Made by a program: the position numbers and the translations under genes. DNA of 64,000 nucleotides from Dipylidium caninum (Eukaryota > Platyhelminthes > Cestoda > Cyclophyllidea > Dipylidiidae), in assembly GCA_017562135.1 (NCBI GenBank), contig QEYB01000368.1, positions 1,116,001 to 1,180,000 on the forward strand, read 5' to 3'. The notes under the pieces are model-generated. The model worked only from the letters and a program-made list of their open reading frames with translations, ran no database searches and was not told the DNA's origin. The number at the start of each line of letters is the position of its first letter. Within the stretch, counting starts at the first letter, position 1. This document shows, one piece after another, positions 1 to 11,334 of the stretch.

Positions 1-2240
1 AATACAAGTACACTATCAAACGGTTTACTTGCGAATGACGTTGCAATACGAGATGGGAAGGCAAACGGCAAGGGTATGAGACAAAACTCTTAAATTCTAT
101 CCGAGACTTCTTCATTTGCCTCCAGGTATCATGTGAAGTATTAATGTAACAATCTGCGCAAAAGTGACAGGAAAAGGTGCCCCCTCCCCCTTTGGCTATG
201 CGAATTACTAGTTTCTATTCCACGAATCCAACTTCATAATGGGCGAGTCAGTCTGACAGCATTAATTCATGCCAGTTTGAAGTAGGTCAAGCAGTTAAGG
301 CAAGTTGCTTCTGGATGGCAATGGTGTGTTGATTCACATTTAAAGCCATCTCTCCTCAAATCGTTGCGAACGCAAGGAACGGCATTGTAGAAGCTGGCGT
401 CCATTGGTCAGAAGTTGACCAATCACAAGTTTCCGATAGACTGGCCAAAAACCGCGCTACATGCCAGTGTGTGTCCGCGGTTATTGGGATAAAACAAACC
501 CGCCCGGAGAGGCACTTGGTCTGCGGACTCCACCAACGAGGTATTTTGCAACAGACTGTGGAATTCGAATATTCACAATGGAAATATCATTGTTGACGTG
601 GGGAGGTTAGGGATCTGCTTCGGAATTCAAAATTTAGTGTGAGTTTTCTCGCTTTTTACTTCCATATCATATTTTCAAACTGCGTTTTAAACGTGTGAAA
701 TGGCGAAAGGAAAGTGCGCACATTAATTTATGCTCGCTCAATGACCTGCCTAACCAAAGTGCAGACAAACCTATGGGTGAAAACTTGGGGAGCTCTAGGG
801 ACTACCAACTGCGTGGACGAAGTCCAAAAGGGGAGCACTGTGCTGGTCAGATCAGGTAGATGATGTCCAATTCGGTGGACATCATTATGATGAGGGTTTA
901 AAACGTGACTTACGTTTTGAACTCAACCATCCACCGCAGAATAATCATGTGGTCTACTTTTTTATAATGGAAAACAAACCACGCGGGCATGGGCAGACAG
1001 CGTTTGTGCCCCGGAAGCGGAACCCTCGGTGGGAAGGTGGACCGGGGCTTCGACGTCGCACGGGCACGGCGGTCGAGGCCGCTGGCGTGGCCACCACGGC
1101 TGTCTGACGCGTTGACTGCTAAGGGTTGTGAGAGTGCGGAAGAACACCGAGTCGACTGGGTGGGCACATTCCGCATTGAAGGGAACACGACGTCTCAGCT
1201 ACGGATTTCCCCTTAATGAGGCGGGGATTACAGCAGGCAGTTCAGGAAGTACTTTTGCAATCCGGTAAATAAAAGTTATATTAGTCACTAAGTTGACGTT
1301 AACGCAGGGGCCAAGTGCGGCCATGCAAGTGTTGACGAGTCCTTTTAAAGGAAGTTGAATATCGGGGATGCGAGGTAACCCAGAATAGTGACGGGAATAG
1401 TAAAACTGTGGGGACGTTATTTGTAATGTCTTGTCTGCACAAACGAGGAGGGAGGTGGTTCTCGAAGTGGTCAATCTATCTCGGGGCATTGGCAATCTGC
1501 AGAAGGTCGCTGGGGGCGAAATGAAGGATTTCCTGAAATGCAAGCGCGGCACGAACTTGAACAAGCTTTTTCCACACACGTTGTTTGGAGGCGAGAATGT
1601 TAACCGTCGTTGCGTAGGAGTTTCCACGATTTTTCTGGGTACGAGAGATTATTTTAAGCGGGCCACTAACCCACACGCCGCTATAAACTCCTTGATGCCG
1701 CAACTGGCACACTTCCGCTTCCGGGGGCGGAGACCATTTTGAAAGCAGACCACGGCGCACGGACTGCGAGTTGACGGACTTGCGCAGCGTGGCAGGGTTG
1801 TGCCAGGCGTCATGAGCCGACCATTTCTCTCCTCAGCCAACTGCAAGATTTAACAAATTGGTGACTTCAGCTATCACTATAACACTGTCTATAAACGACG
1901 TTAATTAGCCAGCTCTTTGCCCCCATTGGCCCACGTCCACCTCCACCACTGTGACTGACTGTGTACGGGGAGCATGCGACTCTGGGTCGGGGAGTTAATC
2001 TCTTCTTCCTGAACACCCGACTCACGTGATGACATAACTCAAGATGGTCTAATTCAGCAGCGCTAGAGGATGGCAAGAGGACCCTGCCCCATTAACTGTC
2101 CTTTCACGGCACTACTCCACTATTTGGCCATCTTTCGCCCCTCCTTCCGGTTCTGATATGCCTGAACTTCACTTCTAAACGCCGTCCTCTCAATTGCACT
2201 TTGGCAAACTAGATGAGGACTGCACCGTATTTTAGAGACA
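1..2240. other. 5' flank of the Kv channel gene
   Basis: No coding region is recognised here. Short open frames on both strands have no recognisable similarity and no exon-like splice borders. The stretch is fairly GC-rich and holds a CCAAT-type inverted repeat at 403-423. No convincing TATA box or initiator is visible, so the Kv transcription start cannot be placed. An in-frame stop at 2214-2216 closes the Kv reading frame upstream of its first ATG. Confidence 0.6.
403..423. promoter_or_regulatory. CCAAT-type inverted repeat
   Basis: ATTGGTCA (403-410) and TGACCAAT (416-423) form a perfect 8-bp inverted repeat around a 5-nt spacer. Each arm carries a CCAAT box, one per strand, the motif bound by NF-Y in animals. 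It lies 1.8 kb upstream of the Kv start codon. A regulatory role is inference; the symmetry is directly visible. Confidence 0.35.
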
Positions 2241-3014
2241 ATGCAAAATCACTCATCAGCCACATCCGCCTACATACGTCCGGGGACGCCTGGGGACGTA
2301 GTGAACCTCTGCATCGGCGGACGTCTGTTCATCACACGACGAGCGACGCTCTACCGCCTGCCAGACAGCCGTCTCTACATGATCGCAACACAGGGAGAGG
2401 AGGCTGCTCGGGCAGCCTCGCAGAAACACGATTACCGCTCCCAACTTTCCTCGGACAGCCAGTATACTGGCGAATACACTGTTGGTGGTGCCACTTTACT
2501 TCCGAACTCAGTGGCCTCCTCACTATTCGGGAACAAGGAGTTGATCTCAGCCGCAGCCGTCTGTAGAAATCAGCTCTACAATTCATCGCCAACCGAAAGC
2601 CACTCTACCCGAATGATGGATAATAACCACCCTTATGCCGGCGCCCATGCGCAGGACAAGGCAGCCGCGGCTCCCCAGCCAGTTTACTTCTTCGACCGGG
2701 ACCCCGAAATCTTCCGGTTTGTTTTGGACTATTACCGCACCGGAGAGCTCCACTTGCCGACAAACATCTGTGGCCCGTTTGTTAGGAAGGAGCTGATTTT
2801 CTGGGGCATCGACGAATCTCTGATCGACCCTTGTTGCATGCCCGCCTACATGCGGTACGATGAGGAGAAGAGGACCAAGAAGACGCTCTTCCGGGACTGC
2901 TTTGAGGATATTGATTCTATGCAAAACCTAGTCAAGTTCTCTCGCGGCTGGAAGAAGTGGCGATATAGGATGTGGCTCTTTATGGATCACCCCACATCAT
3001 CATTTGCCGCTCAG
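2241..3014 (+). CDS. Kv channel exon 1: T1 domain
   Basis: Encodes residues 1-258. T1 begins near residue 18 (DVVNLCIGG), is interrupted at about residues 52-145 by a polar Ser/Ala/Gln-rich insert, and resumes at VYFFDRDPEIF. It ends with the FWGIDES...DPCC signature (187-199) and a linker toward S1. The insert is absent from ordinary Kv proteins, where only about 20 residues separate these elements. The exon ends exactly on a codon at CAG, followed by GTGAGC. Confidence 0.92.
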
Positions 3015-6000
3015 GTGAGCTTCACAAACCTTGTCTCCCTTTATTACGCGCCTAAATGCGTTAACGACTAAGGAGTGCACGCCATAAAGCTTTGCGCTTC
3101 ACGGTTACTCGGGTTTCCACCAGAACTTAAGCCACTTAACCGCAGGAAATGAGTGAGTGGAAGAGATTGGCTTCATTACTTGGAAAGCCACTTTATCCAG
3201 ACCCTTCCTTGCTTCTCGGTGTCGAGAGAAGCCCTAAGACAGTGGTCTTCGTGGGCAATAGACTTTGACGGAGACAACTCCCACGTTTATGCATTCAACC
3301 AGCCTTCGCCGTCCATTCCTCCCCACTGTGGTGCATGAAGCTGTTGTTCTTTTGCGCGCAACTCCTACGACGCACGCAGGCTCTAGACGCTTACTGACAA
3401 GGGGAAGGGGTCACCTCTCTTGGGTGCGACTGCGACTGCGCTGGTTTTCCCAAGTCACTCTTTTCCCAGCAAGAAGCGGGGTTTCCCACGTGCACCCCTC
3501 TGACCTCGTCTGCGCTCCCCGGCTGGGGAGTAGCGTTTCCGTCACCAAGTGGGCGACTGGTGGCGTGCTTGCCAGAGGCCGAATCAGCCCGACATAACAG
3601 ACGTTTAATTCGCCTGACATCCACCCCACGTCTTCGATTCCTAAGGTTGTTCTGGTGGCCAATCGTATTCCCTACGTTACCTGGACCTCCGTTTGCGTCA
3701 TTACATCTGCAATCTGCAGCATATTTTTATGTGCCGACCTTTTGTAGACAGAAAGAAAAGCACGATATATACACATATATACATAAATACATACATGTAG
3801 CGTCTACGAAGCTAAAAATAACGACACTGTAACGTGCCAAACCCTGAAGCTTCGCTAGGGCCAGAAGCCGCGTGACCGGTAGTTGGAAGTAACCCGCTAA
3901 ATTTGAATAGCGAGAAAAATCATAGCCTCCTTCCCAATCTCGAGTTAGCCGGGGAAGTTGACGATAAATGAGGTACATTTAAGACACTCAAGTTCATTTC
4001 CTACAACGGTGTGGTATAATTATGTTTAGGGACATGAGGGCGTGAGAGCTGGTTACTCGCACTCGTGACTGCGACAGATGATTTCGGGTCAAGGCGGACC
4101 GATTCACGAAATACACAATGCTTTCCCGCCCCGACGCCCTTCCTCCACATGAAGTTTATCGGCCGTGGCAGAAATTACTGCAGAGGATGTGATTGGCTGA
4201 CAGGCGCAACCGGAAATCGTCACATCCCTCCTGAAATAGGCTTCCCAGTTGCGCTTCCTCCATAGATAACAGGCGGTGAATTATTAATGACAAAATGTCT
4301 GGAAGGGAAGGTGTCTTCCTGGGCCAGCATACATCGTCCCGTAGAACTTTGCCGACCAGAGAGGAGAGGGTAGTACATTCCCTAACTCGTTCCAAATTAA
4401 AGGGGTATCGCAGTGCAAACCGCTAGAAATGCACGGTTGAGTCTGCTTTTCACACCAAATAGCCACATAACCCCCACTAACTTACGCCTCACCCTCTGGG
4501 CAAACAGACTTTTATACCATAATGGCGTATAACTCATAGAGCTTCACAAATTCACGCCTTCCCCTCAACTGTTAGCTTGAAGCCCAAGTGTCGCTCGCGG
4601 CAGACTTCGTTACTCACGGGTAAACAGTCCTCCAAGGCTTTATATCTCTTTTACTTGACATCCTCATTGCTGCCATGCGAAGATGACTGTCCCGAAAATC
4701 TTGAACGGAGCATATTTTGCAAGTATGGTAGACACAGTCGTCCCACACGCCACCGATCGAATGACCAACTTCTGAGGCGGGGGAGGAGGCTGTTGCAACC
4801 CTTGCGCTGCGACCCCATCTCCGCGGGGCAGTGGGTGACGACTGCATGATTCGACCAACTTGGCGGTGAGAGGCACACTGAGTTGCAGGCGTCCCGAAAA
4901 GTACACGGTAGGAAATTTTCTGGAAAGACTGAAAAATTCTGTTCGGTATAATTGACGTGGCACAATGAAATGCGGGTGTGGGAGATTTACCTGTTTCTAA
5001 GCTAAAAGTGAATGGCATTTGCTGCAAAATCACACATCCCTTTCATACGGGACGCTGATTGGCCGTCACAAGGTCTTTCGTGTCACGTGACCCCGGGAGT
5101 TCTTATGGTGGGAGCAATTGCCAAGTTGGGCGCGCCATTGGCTTTTCGGTGTTGCGTATTCGTGTGTTGAAGGGTCAGCAGGGCTCGGCAACTGGCCATA
5201 CAACTAGCTAAGACCGCTTTTTCCCATCGAGCGCAGCACTGCGAATAATGTTCGCCCTTTCATCACAAACGACCAGCTTCCCATCATAACGGCACGAGTA
5301 AATCTGCCAACTATCCACCTCTAATCAACTTCTCGAAATACCATTTTAGCCGACTCGCAATGCTAGCATATTAAGGCGCATAAGAAGACATCTACGACAG
5401 CCAGTAGATCACTTCACAGTCTCGGCACCATGCCCTGGTTGGCTAAATTCACTTTTAAAATTTATTCACAGTCAAATGTCAACATACTTCTCGGTCGGCG
5501 AGTGTTGCAAAACTTTGTCTAGTGGCTTTGTCCCTTCGATTCTATGGTGGAAGGGTGTCTTCAACCAAAAGCATCATGCCTTTTCCCCTGCTCATAAGTT
5601 ACAAGACCTCCCTCCTACCATTCGCAATGCCTCGGAACACAACACGCCTCTGTCACATGATGGTTAAGTTTGTAGAGTTCCCACGCTTGAACAACAATAT
5701 TGGAAACTGAAGCAACGCAAAGCTGTCTGGTCAAGAATGAAGTGGCCACCAGTCCTTGCAGGTACGAGATGCATTTCCAGGGGGATGTCATTATAGCTGG
5801 GGGTAATTAGCCCCTTCACGCAAGGAGCGTGAGAGTGGGCGAAGCTGATCGCACGGGAAGGCCGTGCCTCGTTCTCCCTTCTCCCCCCCCCCACCCGCCT
5901 TTCGGTGGGCAGCGTCTGAAGGACTTTCCATCCGCATCACATCACCTTCAGCGGCAAAGTTGAAATACTTTGTGTTTGGGCATAGTAGCCCCACCTTTGG

Positions 6001-9000
6001 CCACTCAAATTTTGCCTAGTCCTCTTAGTGAACTGTACGGAGATTGCAAGTTATTTGGCAAAACGGGAATATGCATTCACAGATGATAGCGTGAGGGATT
6101 TGGCACGTAAATTACTGCCTCATTAGCGAATAGCCTCGGGAACATGGCCTGGGACGGTTTACGACTGAAAACCTCGTGGCTCCACTTGCGTAGAGCAGAG
6201 CGGTGGTTGCGTGTTATGACTGGTATAGGGTGCGAATTCCCCCAAGTCTACTCTGCCCGGAGGATGGGCCGTCTGCCATAGCTGACAGGACTCATTCTGC
6301 CTTCGTTAGCAACACACCTCCATACTCACTTTTATGCGTGATTAAATTGTTTGTTTTGCAATTCTCTGGCATGGTGAGTGGCAGAGTGTGGAGAATGGGG
6401 AGCTGTTTGCGTTATCGCAAGGCCGCGCTCCCTGTGTCTCGACTGCACGTAATCAGTGTTTTATTAACCACTCCACACCAGGTGCCTCTTTCAGCTCCTC
6501 TAATTTATCGCACTGAGATGGGACTGGGCATATTCACCGCCCATAAATAAGACGCGTCCGCCTCCTCGAGTTGAGCGCACGGTGGGAGCCGTGGGAGGGG
6601 GGGGGAGGGGAAGGGATAGGGAGCCGAGAGGGGAAGGGGAGGGAGAGGGGGCGCGAGAGACGTCAACACTGCATTGCCCTGGGCAATCAACGCTGGTACA
6701 AACACTCCACGTCAAATCTGGCCGATGGGCACTCAAACGAGGCTGCCTGTCCGTGGCCGAATGCCGCTATCCTCCCGCACACTCCGCTTATACACGTTCA
6801 CCTTCGACCCCTTAAACTGGGAAGTAGTGAATTCCCTTAGGAGACAACGCGAATCCACCTAAGAGCCTCGTTTTCGCTGAATTCGCCATTAAAGTGGCCG
6901 ACCGTTGAAGGGAAGTGGAGCAAAGTGAGCACTTTGAGCTGTCTCTGGCGACCATGGGCACCGCGTTGTGTCCCACAGAGAACCTGCAACTACTGCTCTG
7001 AACGGTTTGGGAGCTCTTAACAAAGTTCCATTTTCTTTTTTGGACAATCCTGAATTACCTCATCATTAGGTCGAATGGAGCTCCAAAAAACGGATTTCTT
7101 GATGAGAAAGACACCATTTGGAAGGAAGAAAAGAGAAGCGCATTCGAGTGTAGAGGAATGGGCGATGTTAGTTGGCGTTGGACATAGGTTTCACAGGAGT
7201 GCCGCGTTCGCCCAACAGGACAGCACCGGCGTCGGTGCTGCGTTGCCCCTCCTGTCCCGCTTAAAGCTGGTACCCACACCACGTGCTTGCAAAGCGCCTT
7301 GGGAGATTCGCCGGTGCATTCATTCCCTCTCCTAAAATCAGTGACATCGTCAAATAGTATTTCTGTAGAAAATGTTGACAAGATGGAAGCGTATATTGGG
7401 GCGAATAGGGCTAACCAACGTCTTCTTTGAGGAAGTCCGCGTCAAAAACAGGTCCTCACGAAGAGAGAATCACGCTCAGGAAAGTGAGGAGCGCCATGAT
7501 TGTGGTGGCAATAATGTTTCTATTTACCCCTTTATCCACCTGACTGCTCGATCCCAACCGACTTTGTTGTTGTCTGGCGTTAACTTAACCTGAGCCCCTT
7601 TCACTTAATGGGCATGGAGCATGGCAAGTGCGGGTGTCCGTCGACGGGGAAGTGGTGGTTTCCGACAGTAGCAAGCCAAAAGGGAAAAGATGTTTCCTGC
7701 GAATTGCAAAACAACGTCTCCTGGCTGTACTCCAGCGGTGAGCGGTGCAGCCTGTGGCCCCGCCTGCGGCTTCCTCCCCGTCGGAGAGGCGGCTGAGTAC
7801 CCAAACGCCTGCTGCGAGCCGTGCATGTATGCAGCGTCAGCCGCCTCTCCGTGAAGGGAGTTCGCACCTCTCCGCAGTTGGGCAAAAGCGTGAGCAGAAG
7901 CCGTGTGGGCCGCGGGCGCAAGTTGCCCTGCCGGTCCGCCTGCACGACAAGCCTTGTCTCGCCGCATCCCCTTTGACGATTTCCACGATCGGTTGCCTGC
8001 CCCGCTAGTAGGCTTTTCTTGATGAAAGGCCTGCGACATGAGCGCTAAACTGCTGCAACCACCTGCGTGACTCCGCAGCAAACGACTGCGGATACCTTGA
8101 AATTGGGAGGTTCGGTCAGTGCAGGAGTGGTCGACGAGAAGACTTCCTTTGAGCCAACCACCCAGACGGTGGACTCATTCGCCCCACATTGTCCAAACAA
8201 AATCCTTTTCATGTTCAAAGAATAAAGCGTCCAAGCAAATAATGGACAAATGGAAATTGTTTAGGAGGAAATAAATTGCATTTGTTTCTTGTCAACTTCA
8301 CCCAATAGTTATGGCTTTGAACAGTTAAACGGTTTCGTAGGGTAGAAAATGCATCCCGTAAGCTGGTGAACGGAGACGCCCTGAGGCAATATTATCGGGG
8401 AAAGCAAAAAAACAGACTTCCTAAAAAACCCATCCTTCCATTCTCTTCCTTTCTCCTCTCGTTCTCCCAGCACTCAGGACACTTTGCTCTCCCGCAAAAA
8501 GAGTGCAGGGCGCATTGGCACCTGCCGGGAGCGACGTCTGGGGGCAGTGCCGGAAAAGGCGTTTCTTTGCCCGTCCGCTGCGCAGGTGTTTAGGCCGCCG
8601 GACGAGAGCAGCCACGTTCATGACATCGCGTGGGTCGGGGAGGACGGGAGGGACTGGCGGCAATTCCTTGAGGCAATGTTGCTTTGAGGGAACTAGAGGC
8701 AAAGGCCACCATGCTGAGTCTTTTGCGCCTGAGAATATCATCTGGCACTTTTCCTTTCATGCATTATCGAACAGTAGGGATTCACTATAAAATCAGGACT
8801 CTGCCGCACTGCTCCCCGTTTAAGTCATTTCCCCTTGCCATCGAGCGGCGCGCCAGCAAAATCCTGCCTCTGTCGATCCACGCTCCACGAAGTAACGATT
8901 CCAGCGTGTCCGAAGGCCGTAAAATCTCCTGCCCGCTTTTTATGCGTCTCACATTTTGCGTATACGCTTCCACCGGCGCTTGTCGAAGAGGCAGGAGGGT

Positions 9001-11155
9001 AGGCCAGTGCACACATTATTCACCGTGGTCCCGCATAGTCTGAGACCTTTTCGAAATAACAGCATGCAGCCGTTTGGCCACCCTGGCATTTTAACTCGCG
9101 GTGTCCGCCAGACCCGACCGCTTCTCGTGATTTTCACTTCTCCATGCCTCTCAAAGCCTTTGTCCTCGGAGGTGGAGGTGGAGGCGGAGGTGGAGGGGCA
9201 CCTGGACTAAGTTGGTCCCAGAGCTGCTTTTTGGGCAGGCATTGCAGATAGGCGGCATGGCGCCCCCGGAGGGCGGATTGGCGAGTCTTCGAGCCGCAGT
9301 GAAGGAGGCGCTGGCCGCATGCGTGGGCCTTGAAGAAAATTGTAAGAGTCGTGGGGAATGCTACAAGACGTGCGGTGGGGCTACGCCCGCTATTTTAGCC
9401 TCTCTGCGAACTTCGCTCAGTCTATTTTATCATGTGGCAACGCAACTTCCATTAGAGCTTGAGGTTCGTTTTATTTAACACTTGTAGATATGGGCGTCAT
9501 TCCTCCTGATACTCATGATAGCCTCCATCCTCTGCTTCTGCTTTTCGACCTCGTGGGTTTTTCGGCGATCCGCTTGGGCTGCGAAGAACTTTCAGGCGAA
9601 GTACTCAGGACTCTTGAACATCTCCAATCTCCTCGATGACCCTCTAGAAATCTGCGATGACTCGTCAAGAATAACGAATTCAAAGGTACAGAAGGACTGC
9701 TTCACTGAACCGGCAGTCGGTCTGGTCATTCTCGACATGGCGTTGAATGTCGTCCTCACAGCAGAATTCCTCTTGAAAGTTTTGTTAGCACCGGACAAAC
9801 ACAAATTCCTCACTTCAGTCGTCTCCATAATCGACATGGTCAACCTCGTCACCTACTGGATATACATCAGTGTTTTTTATTTTACGTACTACCACAAAAA
9901 ACAAAGTGTTGCCTCGTTAGACCAGACCAAACTGGTGGACAGACCTCCTAATAACTTGTGGCTCCTCAATATACTCTCAATGACCCAAATTATGCGGATT
10001 TTGAGGATTTTTAAGGTGTCAAAAATATCCCGAGGTCTGCGAGTCCTAATGTTGACCGTGAAGAAGTCCATTCCCGAGTTAATGCTCCTGGCGTTTCTAC
10101 TAATGAACGGGATGTTTATGTTCTCCTGCATGATCTACATGGCCGAGTACAGTGTTAACGACACTTTCGCGGATATTCCCGAGGCGTTCTGGTGGTCCAT
10201 CATAACCCTCACCACCGTCGGCTACGGCGACACCTACCCGAAGGGCACGGCGGGCTACATCGTCGGCTCCATGGCCGCCATCTCGGGGTGCATCGTGACC
10301 GGCCTCGCGATCCCCATTATCGGCAACAATTTCAACACCTACTACATGTACATGAAGAACCAACTGAAAGAGGACAAGTACTTGAAGGAATTACGGAGAG
10401 ACATCAACTCTGTCGGCGGAAATAACATAATGAAAGGTTTGGGCGGTTTCGCGGAAAAGACGGGCATACCGATGCTGCATAGGAAGTACAGACAGTTTCG
10501 TGGTGATAAGCAGTACCCGGTTAGCAACCGCGTGGCTAATACAACTATTGCAAAACGAGAAGAAGGCCGCCGTAAGACGAAGCCTCTGCCGTCTCCTTCG
10601 AAGAAGAAGAACTTCCCTTTGAGTGAAACCACAGACAATCTGAAGAAGGGCCTGCTAATGGGGTCGGGGAGTAGGTCAGTGGGCGATGAGCCTAACAACC
10701 TCGGCGACAACACGCGGACTACGACGCTGGAGCGCGTGTCCCTCGGTGAGTCTGGGGACCACAGACAGAGCGTTGGGATGCACTCGGACCCCATTGCTGA
10801 TCGGCGGACGAGCATGCTGCACCCTTTGGCCACGGACGGACTGCTGAACCTCATTCCCTCCTCCGAGATACACACCTCGGGCAGTCTAATAAGACCAGAG
10901 TGGGAGGAGCCCAGTGAAATGGAGCTGGAGGAAATCCGCTACATCCATGCAGCGTTGAGGAACCGCGATCCCAGCAATGCAGACCGCGACAGTCTGAGTA
11001 GTGGCACCGACCAACATCCCAACGGAGTTCCCTTCTCCGACTTCACTGCAAGCCCCAGTGAACAACACACCGACGGCTCCTTTTACGCCACAACAGATTT
11101 CTGCAAGCTCAGCTCCCTATCAAATAGCACCGGTCTGAAACGCAACTACGTATGA
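2241..11155 (+). CDS. Voltage-gated K+ channel alpha subunit, Kv2/3/4 (Shaw-like) type, atypical
   Basis: Two exons, 2241-3014 and 9488-11155, join in phase 0 (donor CAG|GTGAGC, acceptor TTGTAG) to give 813 aa. The product should be a plasma-membrane tetrameric K+ channel subunit. Order: T1 tetramerisation domain (about 18-205), S1 (about 260-280), S2-S3 (about 335-390), S4 (about 422-445), S5, pore helix with filter TTVGYGD (500-506), S6 (about 515-540), long cytoplasmic tail ending NYV. T1 carries the H-X5-C-X20-CC zinc site (H171, C177, C198, C199) of non-Shaker families. The start is the first ATG after an in-frame TGA at 2214. Oddities: about 90 extra residues inside T1; S and Q where the first two S4 arginines belong; Leu348 where the charge-transfer-centre Phe belongs; AIP instead of PVP in S6. 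It may be a modifier-type subunit. The family is secure; the exact subfamily is not. Confidence 0.92.
5058..5141. promoter_or_regulatory. CCAAT/E-box motif cluster inside Kv intron 1
   Basis: Within 84 nt there are ATTGG (5058), the 10-bp palindrome GTCACGTGAC (5082-5091, a CACGTG E-box of the USF/Myc class), CAATTG, GGCGCGCC and CCATTGG. The density resembles a proximal promoter and could mark an internal promoter or enhancer. This is inference from motif density only; no downstream first exon was found. Confidence 0.3.
6582..6660 (+). repeat. Purine-rich (G/A) tract
   Basis: Nearly uninterrupted G and A on the + strand with several runs of four or more G, inside Kv intron 1. Such tracts can form triplex or G-quadruplex structures. 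No function is assigned. Confidence 0.7.
9168..9197 (+). repeat. GGAGGT/GGAGGC short tandem repeat
   Basis: About five copies of a hexamer-like GGAGGT/GGAGGC unit, some 290 nt upstream of the exon 2 acceptor of the Kv gene. It is G-rich and could pause splicing or transcription; that is speculation. Confidence 0.7.
9488..11155 (+). CDS. Kv channel exon 2: S1-S6, pore and C-tail
   Basis: Encodes residues 259-813 in one exon. An in-frame TAG at 9485-9487 immediately precedes the exon and forms part of its acceptor, which fixes the border. The filter, S5 and S6 are intact. The cytoplasmic tail (about 270 aa) is rich in Ser, Thr, Arg and Glu, has a basic KKK/RRK cluster just after S6, and contains no recognisable domain. 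The stop codon TGA lies at 11153-11155. Confidence 0.93.
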   Translation: MWASFLLILMIASILCFCFSTSWVFRRSAWAAKNFQAKYSGLLNISNLLDDPLEICDDSSRITNSKVQKDCFTEPAVGLVILDMALNVVLTAEFLLKVLLAPDKHKFLTSVVSIIDMVNLVTYWIYISVFYFTYYHKKQSVASLDQTKLVDRPPNNLWLLNILSMTQIMRILRIFKVSKISRGLRVLMLTVKKSIPELMLLAFLLMNGMFMFSCMIYMAEYSVNDTFADIPEAFWWSIITLTTVGYGDTYPKGTAGYIVGSMAAISGCIVTGLAIPIIGNNFNTYYMYMKNQLKEDKYLKELRRDINSVGGNNIMKGLGGFAEKTGIPMLHRKYRQFRGDKQYPVSNRVANTTIAKREEGRRKTKPLPSPSKKKNFPLSETTDNLKKGLLMGSGSRSVGDEPNNLGDNTRTTTLERVSLGESGDHRQSVGMHSDPIADRRTSMLHPLATDGLLNLIPSSEIHTSGSLIRPEWEEPSEMELEEIRYIHAALRNRDPSNADRDSLSSGTDQHPNGVPFSDFTASPSEQHTDGSFYATTDFCKLSSLSNSTGLKRNYV

Positions 11156-11328
11156 CGACGGTGCTCCTCGCCTGTAGTGCCTACCACCTCCACCCGTGGA
11201 CGAAGCGGATAAACCGGTGGCAACATCGCGTCTGCCCCTTCTTCTCCCCTTTATAGCGCCTTTTCCAGTGTAGAGAGGGACTAGTGGTGAATCTTATCCA
11301 TTCCCTGTGTTTTTTCTACGCGGTGTAT

Positions 11329-11334
11329 AATAAA
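11329..11334 (+). terminator. Poly(A) signal AATAAA of the Kv gene
   Basis: AATAAA lies 174 nt after the Kv stop codon, in an A-rich segment followed by a T/G-rich stretch. It is the best candidate for the 3' end of the mRNA and implies a short 3' UTR. Confidence 0.65.

Larger units (their letters stand above)
3015..9487 (+). other. Kv intron 1 (6473 nt)
   Basis: A single GT-AG intron separates T1 from the transmembrane core. It is GC-rich compared with the PLC-beta and ERK introns and has many spurious open frames on both strands. It contains an alternating AT/AC stretch near 3765-3800, a CCAAT/E-box cluster near 5058-5141, a purine tract near 6582-6660 and a GGAGGT repeat at 9168-9197. No embedded gene was recognised. 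Confidence 0.85.

Noticed and set aside
3757..3800. AT/AC alternating stretch as a possible promoter TATA region
   Set aside because: Simple-sequence repeat inside the Kv intron with no downstream first exon.
7605..8081. 158-codon Ala/Gly-rich frame on the - strand
   Set aside because: Inside Kv intron 1, low-complexity composition, no exon borders.
10342..10875. 177-codon open frame on the - strand
   Set aside because: Antisense shadow of Kv exon 2.
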